A stretch of 64,000 nucleotides of DNA from Posidoniimonas corsicana (GTDB lineage Bacteria > Planctomycetota > Planctomycetia > Pirellulales > Lacipirellulaceae): NCBI RefSeq assembly GCF_007859765.1, contig NZ_SIHJ01000001.1:1240767-1304766 (forward strand), read 5' to 3'. The position numbers were made by a program, and so were the translations under genes. Positions 27,081 through 35,875 of the stretch are shown piece by piece; position 1 is the first letter of the stretch; each line of letters starts with the position of its first letter. The notes under the pieces are model-generated. The model was not told the DNA's origin, did not search any database, and saw nothing but the letters and a program-made list of their open reading frames with translations.

Positions 27081-27875
27081 CTACTCCGCAACATACTTCA
27101 GCGTGAGGTCTCCCGTCGATCGCAGCTCCAGCAGGTAGCGGGCGCCGGGACGGGCCACGATCGCTGGTGAGTTGGACTGCGCGTTTCGGATGCCCAGCTC
27201 GGCCAGCCGATCCGGGTCGTGCGCCAGGGCCCAGAAATCGGCCCAGAGCTGCTCCTCGAACTCCGACATCCGCTCGCCGCGGGCGTAGGCGGTCGGCCGC
27301 GTGTTGGGTGAGTCGAGTGGGAACCCTTCCTCGGGCTTCTGAGCGCTGCCGAACAACCGGCGGAACAGGCAGATGGCCGTGCCCTTCTCGAGGTGCGCCT
27401 GCTCTACGTACTCGTCGTCGAATTTGACGACCAAGTACTCCAAATAAACCTGCTCGCCCGGGACGTCGAATCGCTGCGGCTTGCCAATCTGCTTTCCCTC
27501 GGGGTCGGTCTCGACGAACTCCACGGTCGTGACCACCGGGTCCCCCTCCTCGGGCCCGGGCGTCTGCGAGAGCACCCGCAGCTCGGCGATCCGCTGATCA
27601 ACCTTTAACAAGTAGCGGGCCGTTTCGAGCTGATCAATCTTCAGCGTCTTCTCGGCTAGTTCCTGCTGCTGCTCCTCTACCCTGCTCTGGGTGGCCTGCA
27701 GGTCGCCCAGCGCCTGCTGCAGCTTCGCCTCCTGCTCTTGGAGGCGTTTGTTCGGCTCGTTGTAGACGTCGTACGCTTGGTAGCCGACCAGCCCGGCGCC
27801 GCCAACCACCACCGCGGCGATCAGGGTGCGAACCGTGGAGTTGAATGTCTTGATGCCCTCGTTCAAGCTGCCCAT
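27081..27875 (-). CDS. Membrane-anchored coiled-coil protein of unknown function
   Basis: 264 residues. A single membrane helix lies near residues 15-34 (TLIAAVVVGGAGLVGYQAY), followed by a coiled coil of about 60 residues with heptad-like Leu/Gln/Glu spacing (LQEQEAKLQQALGDLQ). A globular C-terminal part then contains VYLEYLVVKFDDEYVEQ and RYLLELRSTGDLTLKYV. No family is recognised. It is probably anchored in the inner membrane with the body in the periplasm. It converges on cheR, only 12 bases away, and may be transcribed with the acyltransferase upstream. Confidence 0.78.
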   Translation of the reverse strand: MGSLNEGIKTFNSTVRTLIAAVVVGGAGLVGYQAYDVYNEPNKRLQEQEAKLQQALGDLQATQSRVEEQQQELAEKTLKIDQLETARYLLKVDQRIAELRVLSQTPGPEEGDPVVTTVEFVETDPEGKQIGKPQRFDVPGEQVYLEYLVVKFDDEYVEQAHLEKGTAICLFRRLFGSAQKPEEGFPLDSPNTRPTAYARGERMSEFEEQLWADFWALAHDPDRLAELGIRNAQSNSPAIVARPGARYLLELRSTGDLTLKYVAE

Positions 27876-27961
27876 GGCGGGTCCCTCAGGGTAGATGGTG
27901 CGGCGGCGGGGTCCCCCTAGAGATAACCGATCGCGCCGCTCGGTGGTAGCTTGGCGCCGCG

Positions 27962-28711
27962 CTAGGCCGCTTGCCGGTCTTCGTCGACCGCGCAGCCGCG
28001 GGAAGGGCGGTAGCCGGCGCCGGTGCGGATCGGCCGCTCACCAGGACGGTTCGCGCCGGATTCGGCCCACTGCTCCGCGTCGTGGGTAGCGTTGTTCAGC
28101 CGTTGTTCGATCTGCACCCGCCAGCTCTCAATTCCTTCGCGGTCCAATTCGGCAGGCACCCGGATCGCTCCGCTGACCACGGCACGCGCCCGGCTAAACG
28201 GGCGGGGGACGGCGAAGCGGTCCCAGCTGCGCAGCCGCCACGGGCGGTCGTAGCCGATCCCCAGGCAGACGATTGGCATCCGCAGCTTCGACGCCAGGTA
28301 GACCGGCCCCTGGGCCAGCCGACGCCGAGGGCCACGGGGGCCGTCGGGGGTGATGGTGAGGTGATGGTCCTTGCTGTGGGCGGCGAGCTGACGCAATGCG
28401 CCGGTAGCGCCGCGGTAGGTGCTGCCGCGCACGCACTCGAAGGAGAAACGGTCGGCGATCCGCGCGAGGATGTCCGCGTCGCGGTGCTGGCTCAGCAGCA
28501 TCGTCAGGTGACAGCCGCCGCGCTTCACCAGCGGCAGCAGGATGTTCTCGTGCCAGAAGACGTAGATGCGCGGCTCGCCGGGCGCCAACAGCGGGTCGAC
28601 CGAGGGGTCCTCGTACAGCACCCGGTACCGCAGCGTGCTCATCCACGAACGGATCGATAGCGAAAAGGGCCAGCTGGCGACGCGCGTGATGAGGGGACCG
28701 TTGAGCTTCAT
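27962..28711 (-). CDS. DUF374-type lysophospholipid acyltransferase family protein
   Basis: 249 residues. The family pattern is VFWHENILLPL, then LSQHRDADILARI, FECVRGSTYRGATGALRQL and TITPDGPRGPRRRLAQGPVYLA. DUF374 proteins are relatives of LpxL/PlsC-type acyltransferases and are thought to act on lipid A precursors or other lipids at the inner membrane. The usual HX4D is represented by the H-E and H-RDAD elements. A role in envelope lipid synthesis is inference. It lies between trpE and the coiled-coil gene on the same strand. Confidence 0.85.
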   Translation of the reverse strand: MKLNGPLITRVASWPFSLSIRSWMSTLRYRVLYEDPSVDPLLAPGEPRIYVFWHENILLPLVKRGGCHLTMLLSQHRDADILARIADRFSFECVRGSTYRGATGALRQLAAHSKDHHLTITPDGPRGPRRRLAQGPVYLASKLRMPIVCLGIGYDRPWRLRSWDRFAVPRPFSRARAVVSGAIRVPAELDREGIESWRVQIEQRLNNATHDAEQWAESGANRPGERPIRTGAGYRPSRGCAVDEDRQAA

Positions 28712-28850
28712 CAGAGCTACGCCGCGATCGAACCAGCGAGACCAGTGCTAGCAGCGAGCCTCTGCGCGTGCCCGCCGATAGATGCGATTCTGTATCAAGA
28801 TCGCGGCCCTTGGGAAAGGCCAATCACAGATCGGCCGGCGTGCCCCAATG

Positions 28851-30383
28851 CTACGCATGCTTGCCACGGCGGTTGGTGATCTCGATCGCCTTGAGAAGTC
28901 CGCGGGCCTTGTTGAGCGTTTCCTGGTACTCCGCGGAGGGGACGCTGTCGGCCACGATGCCGGCGCCCGCCTGCACGTAGGCGGTGTCGCCCTTGATGAC
29001 GATGGTCCGCAGGGCGATGCACGTGTCCAGGTTGCCGGCGAAGTCGAAGTAGCCCACGGCGCCGGCGTATGGCCCGCGGCGGTGGGGCTCCAGCTCGTCG
29101 ATGACCTCCATCGCCCGCACCTTCGGCGCCCCCGAGACCGTGCCGGCTGGCAGGCAGGCGGCCAGGGCGTCGAACGCGTCGGCGCCCTCCTTCAGCTGCC
29201 CGTTCACGTTCGAAGTGATGTGCATCACGTGGCTGTAGCGTTCGATGACCATCACGTCGGAGATCTCGACGCTGCCGTACCGCGCGACCCGCCCGACGTC
29301 GTTGCGTCCCAGGTCGACCAGCATGACGTGCTCGGCCCGCTCCTTGGGGTCGGCCAGCAGCTCCTCGCCCAGGCGACGGTCCTCCTCGTCGTCCGCGCCC
29401 CGCGGGCGGGTGCCGGCCAGGGGGCGCACGGTTACCCTGCCGTCAACGACCCGCACCATGATCTCCGGCGAGCTGCCCACCAGCGTGCAGGACGGCGAGC
29501 GTAACAGGAACATGAACGGGCTGGGGTTCACCACCCTCAGCGTGCGGTACACCTCCAGCGGCGACTGCTCGAGCGGCGTCTGTAGCCGCTGGCTGATCAC
29601 CACCTGGAAGATGTCGCCCGCGCGAATGTACTCGACGCACTTCTCCACCGCCGCCTGGAACCCGTCCTGGGTGAAGTTGGACTCGTAGGGCAGGTCGACT
29701 CCGCCGGTGGTGTCGATGTCTTCAGGGGTGAGAGTGCTAGCGGGAACCGATAGGCGATCCACCAACCGATCGACCCGCGCGGCGGCCTCCTGCTGCGCCG
29801 CGGCCAGCTGCGCGTCGTTCGACGCGCCCGACACGTCTGCTAAGGCGATCACGTAGACGGTCTTGCTGACATTGTCGAACACCACCATGTGGTCGAAGAA
29901 CGCGAACGACAGGTCGGGAAGCTCTCGGTCGTCTTCCGGCGCGTCGGGCAGGTGCTCCACGTACCGGACGGTGTCGTACCCCGCGTAGCCAACCGCGCCG
30001 CCCACAAACGGGGGCAGGCCCGGCAGCTTGGCGACACGGACCGCCTGCACATGCTCGCGAAGCAATTCCAGCGGGTTGTCGGACTGCTGCTCGGCGGTCG
30101 TGGGAGGCTTGGGGGTCTCGTCCGCAGGCCGGTGGAAGTCCGTGATCACCACCCGGTCGCGGTGGGCCTCGATCATCCGAAACGGGTCGCCCGCGACAAA
30201 GCTGTACCGGCCGACCTTCTCACCGCCGATTACGCTCTCAAACAGGCAGGCGGAGGCGCCCTCGTCGAGCCGATCGAACGCAGAAACGGGCGTCAGCGAG
30301 TCGCTCACCAGCCGCCGGAACACGGGGACGTAGTCGGCGGTAGAGGCCAGCTGCTTGAAATCGGCGGGGCAGGGGTGGTGCAC
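28851..30383 (-). CDS. trpE: Anthranilate synthase component I
   Basis: 510 residues from a GTG at 30383; reading further upstream gives residues with no homology to the family. The N-terminal Trp-binding part has [22 protein letters not shown]. The chorismate-binding core has [45 protein letters not shown] and [19 protein letters not shown]. The enzyme makes anthranilate from chorismate with ammonia from a TrpG partner; trpG is not in the window. PabB is an alternative, but the FES and overall layout favour TrpE. It is divergent from mcsA. Confidence 0.93.
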   Translation of the reverse strand: MHHPCPADFKQLASTADYVPVFRRLVSDSLTPVSAFDRLDEGASACLFESVIGGEKVGRYSFVAGDPFRMIEAHRDRVVITDFHRPADETPKPPTTAEQQSDNPLELLREHVQAVRVAKLPGLPPFVGGAVGYAGYDTVRYVEHLPDAPEDDRELPDLSFAFFDHMVVFDNVSKTVYVIALADVSGASNDAQLAAAQQEAAARVDRLVDRLSVPASTLTPEDIDTTGGVDLPYESNFTQDGFQAAVEKCVEYIRAGDIFQVVISQRLQTPLEQSPLEVYRTLRVVNPSPFMFLLRSPSCTLVGSSPEIMVRVVDGRVTVRPLAGTRPRGADDEEDRRLGEELLADPKERAEHVMLVDLGRNDVGRVARYGSVEISDVMVIERYSHVMHITSNVNGQLKEGADAFDALAACLPAGTVSGAPKVRAMEVIDELEPHRRGPYAGAVGYFDFAGNLDTCIALRTIVIKGDTAYVQAGAGIVADSVPSAEYQETLNKARGLLKAIEITNRRGKHA

Positions 30384-30529
30384 GTGCAGCGTCAGGGTTG
30401 AGGGGTGAAGTCGCCTGGTCGAAGCCCCTACTTTAGCAGCCAGCAAGCGAGCGGGACAACGGCCCTGCGGCTCGCCCTTATTGCTTGCGCCGCTAGGGGT
30501 TGCGAAGATCTCAGCCGGCGTAAGTTGCC

Positions 30530-30557
30530 TTGACACTGGGGGGGCCCTCTATAGAAT
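30530..30557 (+). promoter_or_regulatory. Sigma70-type promoter for mcsAB
   Basis: A perfect TTGACA (30530-30535) is followed after 16 bases by TAGAAT (30552-30557), a 5/6 match to TATAAT. It points at mcsA, whose ATG is about 90 bases downstream. It is the best promoter-like pair seen in the window and lies in the 265-base gap between trpE and mcsA. Confidence 0.65.
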
Positions 30558-30648
30558 CGCCTGTGCCGTGAGGGTTCGCGCGGATCATCCATTCCAGGGC
30601 AGATTCCCCCCTCCCACCCGCCGCGAACCAAACGCCGAGCGCCGACCT

Positions 30649-31158
30649 ATGAAATGCCAACGCTGCGAGAAACCGGCTACGTTCCACATCACCGACCTGG
30701 TGGACGGCGAGCCCAAGGAGCTGCACCTGTGTGAGCAGTGCGCCCACACGTTCTTGTCGCCCGAGGAAGAGGAGTCCAACGAGGTCATCCCCGCTATGGC
30801 AGGCCTGATTGCCCAGGCGGCGGTGGGGGAAACCGCCGAGGACCTCGCGCGGCTCGACGAGCGAGTCTGCCCGTTCTGCGGGATCAGTTTCCTGGAGTTC
30901 CGCAAGCAGGGCCGGCTGGGCTGCCCCCACGACTACGCCCACTTCACCCGTGAGCTCGAGCCGCTGCTGGTGAACATCCACGGAGAGACGCATCACGTCG
31001 GCAAATCGCCCCGGCACAGCGTTCAGGACGCCGAGCAGCAGACCCAGCTCATCCGGCTGCGACGCGAGATGAAGCAGGCCGTGGCGGAAGAGAACTACGA
31101 GCGCGCGTCCGAGCTCCGCGACGAGATCAAGTCGATCGAGGGCGCCCGCGCCTCGTAG
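30649..31158 (+). CDS. mcsA: McsA-like zinc-finger/UVR-motif activator of the arginine kinase
   Basis: 169 residues from the ATG at 30649. Two zinc-binding units are visible: MKCQRCEK...LHLCEQCA at the start and VCPFCGISFLEF...GCPHDY in the middle. A C-terminal UVR motif follows (LRREMKQAVAEENYERASEL). In Bacillus McsA activates the McsB protein-arginine kinase and regulates CtsR. The gene lies 58 bases before mcsB, as in Firmicutes, behind a good promoter. No ctsR or clpC is adjacent, so the regulatory branch may differ from Bacillus. Confidence 0.9.
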   Translation: MKCQRCEKPATFHITDLVDGEPKELHLCEQCAHTFLSPEEEESNEVIPAMAGLIAQAAVGETAEDLARLDERVCPFCGISFLEFRKQGRLGCPHDYAHFTRELEPLLVNIHGETHHVGKSPRHSVQDAEQQTQLIRLRREMKQAVAEENYERASELRDEIKSIEGARAS

Positions 31159-31216
31159 CGGACGCCGCCCTCCTCCCTCCTGGTTCCATCCACCCGCCCC
31201 CAAACGCTAGCGACCT

Positions 31217-32308
31217 ATGGGCCTCGACCTCAACGAACTTGCGCAGAGCTGCGGCGAATGGCTGCGGGGCACGGGCCCCGAGCCGGACATCGTCGTAAGC
31301 AGCCGCGTGCGGTTGGCCCGCAACCTGGCCGAGTTCCCCTTCATCGCCAAGGCGACCGAAGTTGACCGGGCGGAGATCGAGCGGATCCTCCGCGAGCGCA
31401 TCGAGGCTCTGCAGGCCGAGGACCGGCTGCCCCGCAACCTCACGTTCCTGGACGTGGGCGAGCTGGCCGAGCTGGATCGGCGGTTCCTGGTCGAGCGGCA
31501 GCTGATCAGCCGCGAACTGGCCGACAGCGAGGGTGCCCGCGCCGTGGCGGTCGACCCGCAGGAGCAATTCAGCGTGATGGTCAACGAGGAGGACCACCTG
31601 CGGATTCAGGTGATGCGCAGCGGGCTCGACCTGCAGGCTACCTGGGAGGCCGCCAACCGGCTGGACGACCTGATCGAGGAGCAGGTCACCTACGCCTACA
31701 GCGACAAGCTCGGTTACCTAACCGCCTGCCCCACGAATGTCGGCACCGGCGCGCGGGTGAGCGTCATGGTCCACCTGCCGGCGCTGGTGATCACGCGGCA
31801 GATCGACAAGGTGTTCCGCAGCCTGCAGAAGATCAGTCTGGCGGTGCGTGGCCTGTACGGCGAGGGCTCGCAGGCGATGGGCGACTTCTACCAGATCAGC
31901 AATCAGGTGACCCTCGGGCTGAGCGAAGAAGAGCTGACCAAGAAGGTGGCCGACGTGGTCCCGGTGCTGCTGGACTACGAACGCCAGGCCCGCGACTTCC
32001 TGATCCGTGAGAGCCAAGAGACCCTGCACGACCGCGTCAGCCGCGCGTACGGGATCCTCCGCACCGCGCAGACCATCACCAGCGAAGAGACGCTGCACCT
32101 GCTCTCCAGCGTCCGCCTAGGCATCAACCTGGGCCTGATCAAGGACGTCGAGACGCCCACCATCAACAAGCTCTTCATCCACACCCAGCCCGCCCATCTG
32201 CAGAAGCTTGCCGGCATGGAGCTGGACTCGTCGGACCGCGCGATCGAACGCGCCTCCTACCTCCGCAAGCACCTGGCGAACGGCGGCGAAGGCCCCGCCG
32301 CCAACTAG
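31217..32308 (+). CDS. mcsB: Protein arginine kinase McsB
   Basis: 363 residues of the ATP:guanido phosphotransferase fold. DIVVSSRVRLARNLAEFPF carries the ATP-binding arginines of the family, followed by FSVMVNEEDHLRIQVM and TNVGTGARVSVMVHLPAL, the substrate and nucleotide loops. McsB phosphorylates arginines on proteins and, in Bacillus, marks them for ClpC/ClpP. The pairing with mcsA makes the protein-kinase reading more likely than a metabolic guanidino kinase. The C-terminus ends after the kinase domain, with the usual MELDSSDRAIERASYLR. Confidence 0.93.
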   Translation: MGLDLNELAQSCGEWLRGTGPEPDIVVSSRVRLARNLAEFPFIAKATEVDRAEIERILRERIEALQAEDRLPRNLTFLDVGELAELDRRFLVERQLISRELADSEGARAVAVDPQEQFSVMVNEEDHLRIQVMRSGLDLQATWEAANRLDDLIEEQVTYAYSDKLGYLTACPTNVGTGARVSVMVHLPALVITRQIDKVFRSLQKISLAVRGLYGEGSQAMGDFYQISNQVTLGLSEEELTKKVADVVPVLLDYERQARDFLIRESQETLHDRVSRAYGILRTAQTITSEETLHLLSSVRLGINLGLIKDVETPTINKLFIHTQPAHLQKLAGMELDSSDRAIERASYLRKHLANGGEGPAAN

Positions 32309-32430
32309 CCTTCCCCGATCCGAGCACCGGTTCCTCGCGGTAGTTCGCTTGGCGCGCGACCCTCGGCTACAATGGCCGCCGGCGGCGCCGTCTGGGCCGC
32401 GCCCACACGATGATCACAGGGGAATTCTGC

Positions 32431-33969
32431 ATGCTTCGCTCATACCTTGCTCGACTGGCTGCCCGCACCGGCGTATGCCTCCTTGCTGCTGCCGCGGCGG
32501 CGGCCCTGTTGCCGGCGCCCGCCCTGGCGGACGTCAAGCTTCCCAACATCTTCAGCGACCACATGGTGCTGCAGCGGAACCAGGCGAACAAGGTGTGGGG
32601 CCAGGCGGAGCCGGGCGAGAGCGTGCGCGTGACGATCGCGGATCAGTCGCACGAGGCGACCGCCGACGAAGAGGGACTGTGGTCGGTTGAGCTCGACTCG
32701 TTGGACGCCGGCGGCCCCCACACGCTGCTGGCCAAGGGCAAAAACGAGGTCGCCGTGAACGACGTGCTGGTCGGCGAGGTGTGGGTCTGCTCCGGCCAAT
32801 CCAACATGCAGTGGAGTATCAACAACAGTTACGACGCCGACCTCGAGAAACTGGTCGCAAACAACCCCAAGCTGCGGATGATCAACTTCCCACAGGTGGG
32901 CGTGCAGGAGCCGATCTTCTCGCACGACGACCGCCGTTGGATGCTCAGCTCGCAGGACAACATCGGGAACTTCTCGGCGGTGGGCTACTACTTCGGCAAG
33001 CAGTTGCAGGAGACCCTCGGCGTGCCCGTCGGCATGATCAACAACGCATGGGGCGGCTCGGCGTGCGAGGCCTGGATCAACCGAGACGAGATCAAGCAGG
33101 CCGGGTTCGACAAGCTGATGGAGCGTTGGGAACAGATGGAGTCAGAGTACGATGAACTCGCGACGGTAGACGAGCCGACCGACGAGCAGCGGCGGCGCCT
33201 GCGGGACCTGCGGCGCAACATGCGTGGCAACGCCCGGCCGGCTAACATTTACAACGGCGTCCTCAAGAGCCACCTCGGCTACGGGATCCGCGGCGCCATC
33301 TGGTACCAGGGCGAGACCAACGCAGGACGCTCGTATCAGTACCGCGAGCTCTTCCCACTGATGATCTCCAACTGGCGTGAGGAGTGGGGCCAGGGCGACT
33401 TCCCGTTCTATTGGGTGCAGCTGGCCGACTTCATGGGCGAATCCGACCAGCCCGAAGAGAGCGGCTGGGCCGAGCTCCGCGAGGCCCAGACGATGACCCA
33501 AGACAAGCTGCCCAACACGGGCGAGGCGGTGATCATCGACATCGGCGAGGGCCGCGACATCCACCCCCGTAACAAGCGGGATGTCGGCAACCGTCTGGCC
33601 CGGTTGGCGCTCGCCAACGACTACGGCTACGAGATTGCCCATCGGAGCCCGCGGTTCAGCTCGATGGAGGTCGCCGACGGCAAGGCCGTTCTGAGCTTCG
33701 ACCACGTTGACGGCGGCCTGCGGCCGTTCGACACCAACGACCCGGTCGGCTTCGCCATCGCCGGGACCGACAAGAAGTTTGTCTGGGCCCAGGCGAAGGT
33801 TGTCGACGGCGACCGGATCGAGGTCTGGAGCGACGAGGTCAGTGAGCCGGCGGCGGTTCGCTACGGCTGGGGCAACAACCCGGTGGTCAACGTCTACGAC
33901 GGCGCCCACCTGCCGCTCACTCCGTTCCGCACCGACGACTGGCCGGGCGTGACCATCAACAACCATTAG
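32431..33969 (+). CDS. Secreted sialate O-acetylesterase family protein
   Basis: The start at 32431 has AGGGGAA upstream and gives 512 residues with an Ala-rich signal peptide (about 1-33). An Ig-like N-terminal domain (VKLPNIFSDHMVLQRN, KVWGQAEPGE) precedes an SGNH-hydrolase domain with nucleophile S124 in CSGQSNMQWS. AIWYQGETN and the late IGEGRDIHPRNK (D..H pair) complete the site. Such enzymes remove acetyl groups from sialic acids or plant polysaccharides; planctomycetes carry many copies. Substrate is undetermined. The protein is probably exported. Confidence 0.9.
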   Translation: MLRSYLARLAARTGVCLLAAAAAAALLPAPALADVKLPNIFSDHMVLQRNQANKVWGQAEPGESVRVTIADQSHEATADEEGLWSVELDSLDAGGPHTLLAKGKNEVAVNDVLVGEVWVCSGQSNMQWSINNSYDADLEKLVANNPKLRMINFPQVGVQEPIFSHDDRRWMLSSQDNIGNFSAVGYYFGKQLQETLGVPVGMINNAWGGSACEAWINRDEIKQAGFDKLMERWEQMESEYDELATVDEPTDEQRRRLRDLRRNMRGNARPANIYNGVLKSHLGYGIRGAIWYQGETNAGRSYQYRELFPLMISNWREEWGQGDFPFYWVQLADFMGESDQPEESGWAELREAQTMTQDKLPNTGEAVIIDIGEGRDIHPRNKRDVGNRLARLALANDYGYEIAHRSPRFSSMEVADGKAVLSFDHVDGGLRPFDTNDPVGFAIAGTDKKFVWAQAKVVDGDRIEVWSDEVSEPAAVRYGWGNNPVVNVYDGAHLPLTPFRTDDWPGVTINNH

Positions 33970-34040
33970 GGCCCCTCGGCTCTCAGAATCCAAGCGGACC
34001 CCAACGCCTACGCCCCGACCGGGGCAGGGACCAGTCCTGG

Positions 34041-35720
34041 ATGGGCGACATTGGCCTCAGCATCCTCGCCGCGCTGCCGCTGATTGTTGTCGGCGTGCTG
34101 CTGGTAGGGTTCCGCACGCCCGCCAAGTTCGCGATGCCGGTCGGGTACGTGTGCGTGGTCGCGCTGGCTGCTGGTGTGTGGGACGTTTCAGCCGCGCAGG
34201 TCACCGCCGCTTCGGTTAAGGGGCTCACAATCACGGCCGAAATCCTGCTGATCGTCTTCGGCGCGGTGCTTCTGCTCCGCACGCTGGAGTGCACCGGCGC
34301 GATGCAGGCGATCCGCAGCAGCGTGTCGAATGCCTCGCCCGATCAACGCGTGCAGGTGATTGTGGTCGCGTGGCTGTTCGGATCCTTTGTGGAAGGCTCG
34401 TCGGGCTTCGGCACTCCCGCCGCGCTAGCGGCGCCGCTGCTGGTCGGGCTTGGGTTCCCGCCGCTGGCGGCGGTCTTCGCGGGGCTGGCGATCCAGTGTA
34501 CGCCGGTGTCGTTCGGGGCGGCGGGGACGCCGATCCTGGTGGGGGTCTCCACCGGACTGTCGGGCAGCCCGGAGGTTCAGCAGTACGCGGCATCGCTGGG
34601 GTACGCATCGGAAGCCGACTGGCGCGGGTTCCTGCAGGCGATCGGTCTACGCGTGGCGGTGCTACACGCGGCGATCGGCACGCTGGTCCCGCTCCTAATG
34701 ACAGCGCTGATGACGCGATTCTTCGGCCCTAACCGCTCGTTCCGCGACGGGCTATCGGTTTGGCCGTTCGCCCTCTTCGCCGCACTAGCGATGACCGTGC
34801 CGTACCTGGCGGCGGCCTGGCTGCTTGGGCCTGAATTCCCCGCGTTGGCAGGGGGCTTGGTTGGGCTGGTCGTCGTCGCGTTGGCATTGAAGCTTGGCTT
34901 CTTCAGGAGCTACGCCGATTCGCCGTGGCGTTTCGAACCAACCACGCCGCACTCGCATACTGATGCCGTTGAGCAGGACGCCCCGACGGTGCCCATCAGC
35001 GCCGTGTGGGCATGGGCGCCCTACGCGTTGGCGGCGGCCCTGCTGCTTCTGACGCGAACCGCACCGGCCGTCAAACAAGCGTTGACGTCGTTCGTCATCC
35101 CGGTAGCCAGCCCGCTAGGCGCGTCGTTCTCGCGCAGCGTCGCGCCGCTTTATTCCCCAGGCACGATTTTCGTGGTGGTGTCGCTGCTGGCGTTCGCCGC
35201 CTTCCACCGCCGGGGCGGCCGTCCTTGGCGGACCTACGGCGGCGAGTGGCGTGCGGCGGCGGCTACGGTCGCTCGGGCCTCGGTCGCGTTGCTGTTTGCG
35301 GTGCCGCTGGTGCAGGTGTTCATCCTCAGCGGCGGGGGGACTGCCGGGCACGAGTCGATGCCGCTGTCGCTGGCGGCGGGCGTCGAGTCGGTGGTCGGAT
35401 CGGCCTGGCCGACGGTTGCGCCGACGGTCGGTGGCCTGGGCGCCGCGGTCGCCGGCAGCAACACCATCAGCAACATGATGTTCTCGCTGTTCCAGTTTGA
35501 CGTCGCGGTGCGGATCGGCGCCGACCCGCTGTGGGTAGTCGCGTTGCAGGCGGTCGGCGGAGCGGCCGGCAATACCATCTGCGTGCACAACATCGTCGCC
35601 GCGTCGGCGGTGGTCGGCGTCAGCGGTCAGGAGGGCGTGCTCATCCGCAAGACTTGGTGGGTCTTCTTCTACTATGTCCTGGCCGCAGGCGCCGCCGGAA
35701 TCGTGCTCGCCGGGCGCTAG
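34041..35720 (+). CDS. lldP: L-lactate permease family transporter
   Basis: 559 residues with about 13-14 hydrophobic segments. The family motifs are GSFVEGSSGFGTPAALAAPL, AIQCTPVSFGAAGTPILVGV, AGSNTISNMMFSLFQF and GNTICVHNIVAASAVVG. LctP/LldP proteins bring in L-lactate, D-lactate or glycolate with protons through the inner membrane. No lactate dehydrogenase gene lies next to it, so the substrate is assigned from family only. It follows the acetylesterase by 71 bases on the same strand. Confidence 0.93.
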   Translation: MGDIGLSILAALPLIVVGVLLVGFRTPAKFAMPVGYVCVVALAAGVWDVSAAQVTAASVKGLTITAEILLIVFGAVLLLRTLECTGAMQAIRSSVSNASPDQRVQVIVVAWLFGSFVEGSSGFGTPAALAAPLLVGLGFPPLAAVFAGLAIQCTPVSFGAAGTPILVGVSTGLSGSPEVQQYAASLGYASEADWRGFLQAIGLRVAVLHAAIGTLVPLLMTALMTRFFGPNRSFRDGLSVWPFALFAALAMTVPYLAAAWLLGPEFPALAGGLVGLVVVALALKLGFFRSYADSPWRFEPTTPHSHTDAVEQDAPTVPISAVWAWAPYALAAALLLLTRTAPAVKQALTSFVIPVASPLGASFSRSVAPLYSPGTIFVVVSLLAFAAFHRRGGRPWRTYGGEWRAAAATVARASVALLFAVPLVQVFILSGGGTAGHESMPLSLAAGVESVVGSAWPTVAPTVGGLGAAVAGSNTISNMMFSLFQFDVAVRIGADPLWVVALQAVGGAAGNTICVHNIVAASAVVGVSGQEGVLIRKTWWVFFYYVLAAGAAGIVLAGR

Positions 35721-35875
35721 CGGCGGTGCGCCAGTCCATTGCGTGGCGGGCCCGGAGGCGCCGTGTTACGATGAGAAAGACTCCCCCCAACGGCCCACCT
35801 GGCCGGGCCTATCCCCCTCCACTCAATATGCGGCGCCATCCCGAGCAGGCGCCCCACGGCCAGGACGTGCATCCG

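Noticed and set aside
27081-30383. Idea that trpE, acyltransferase and coiled-coil genes form a functional module with the che operon
   Set aside because: They lie on the opposite strand, have ordinary unrelated functions and only converge on cheR.
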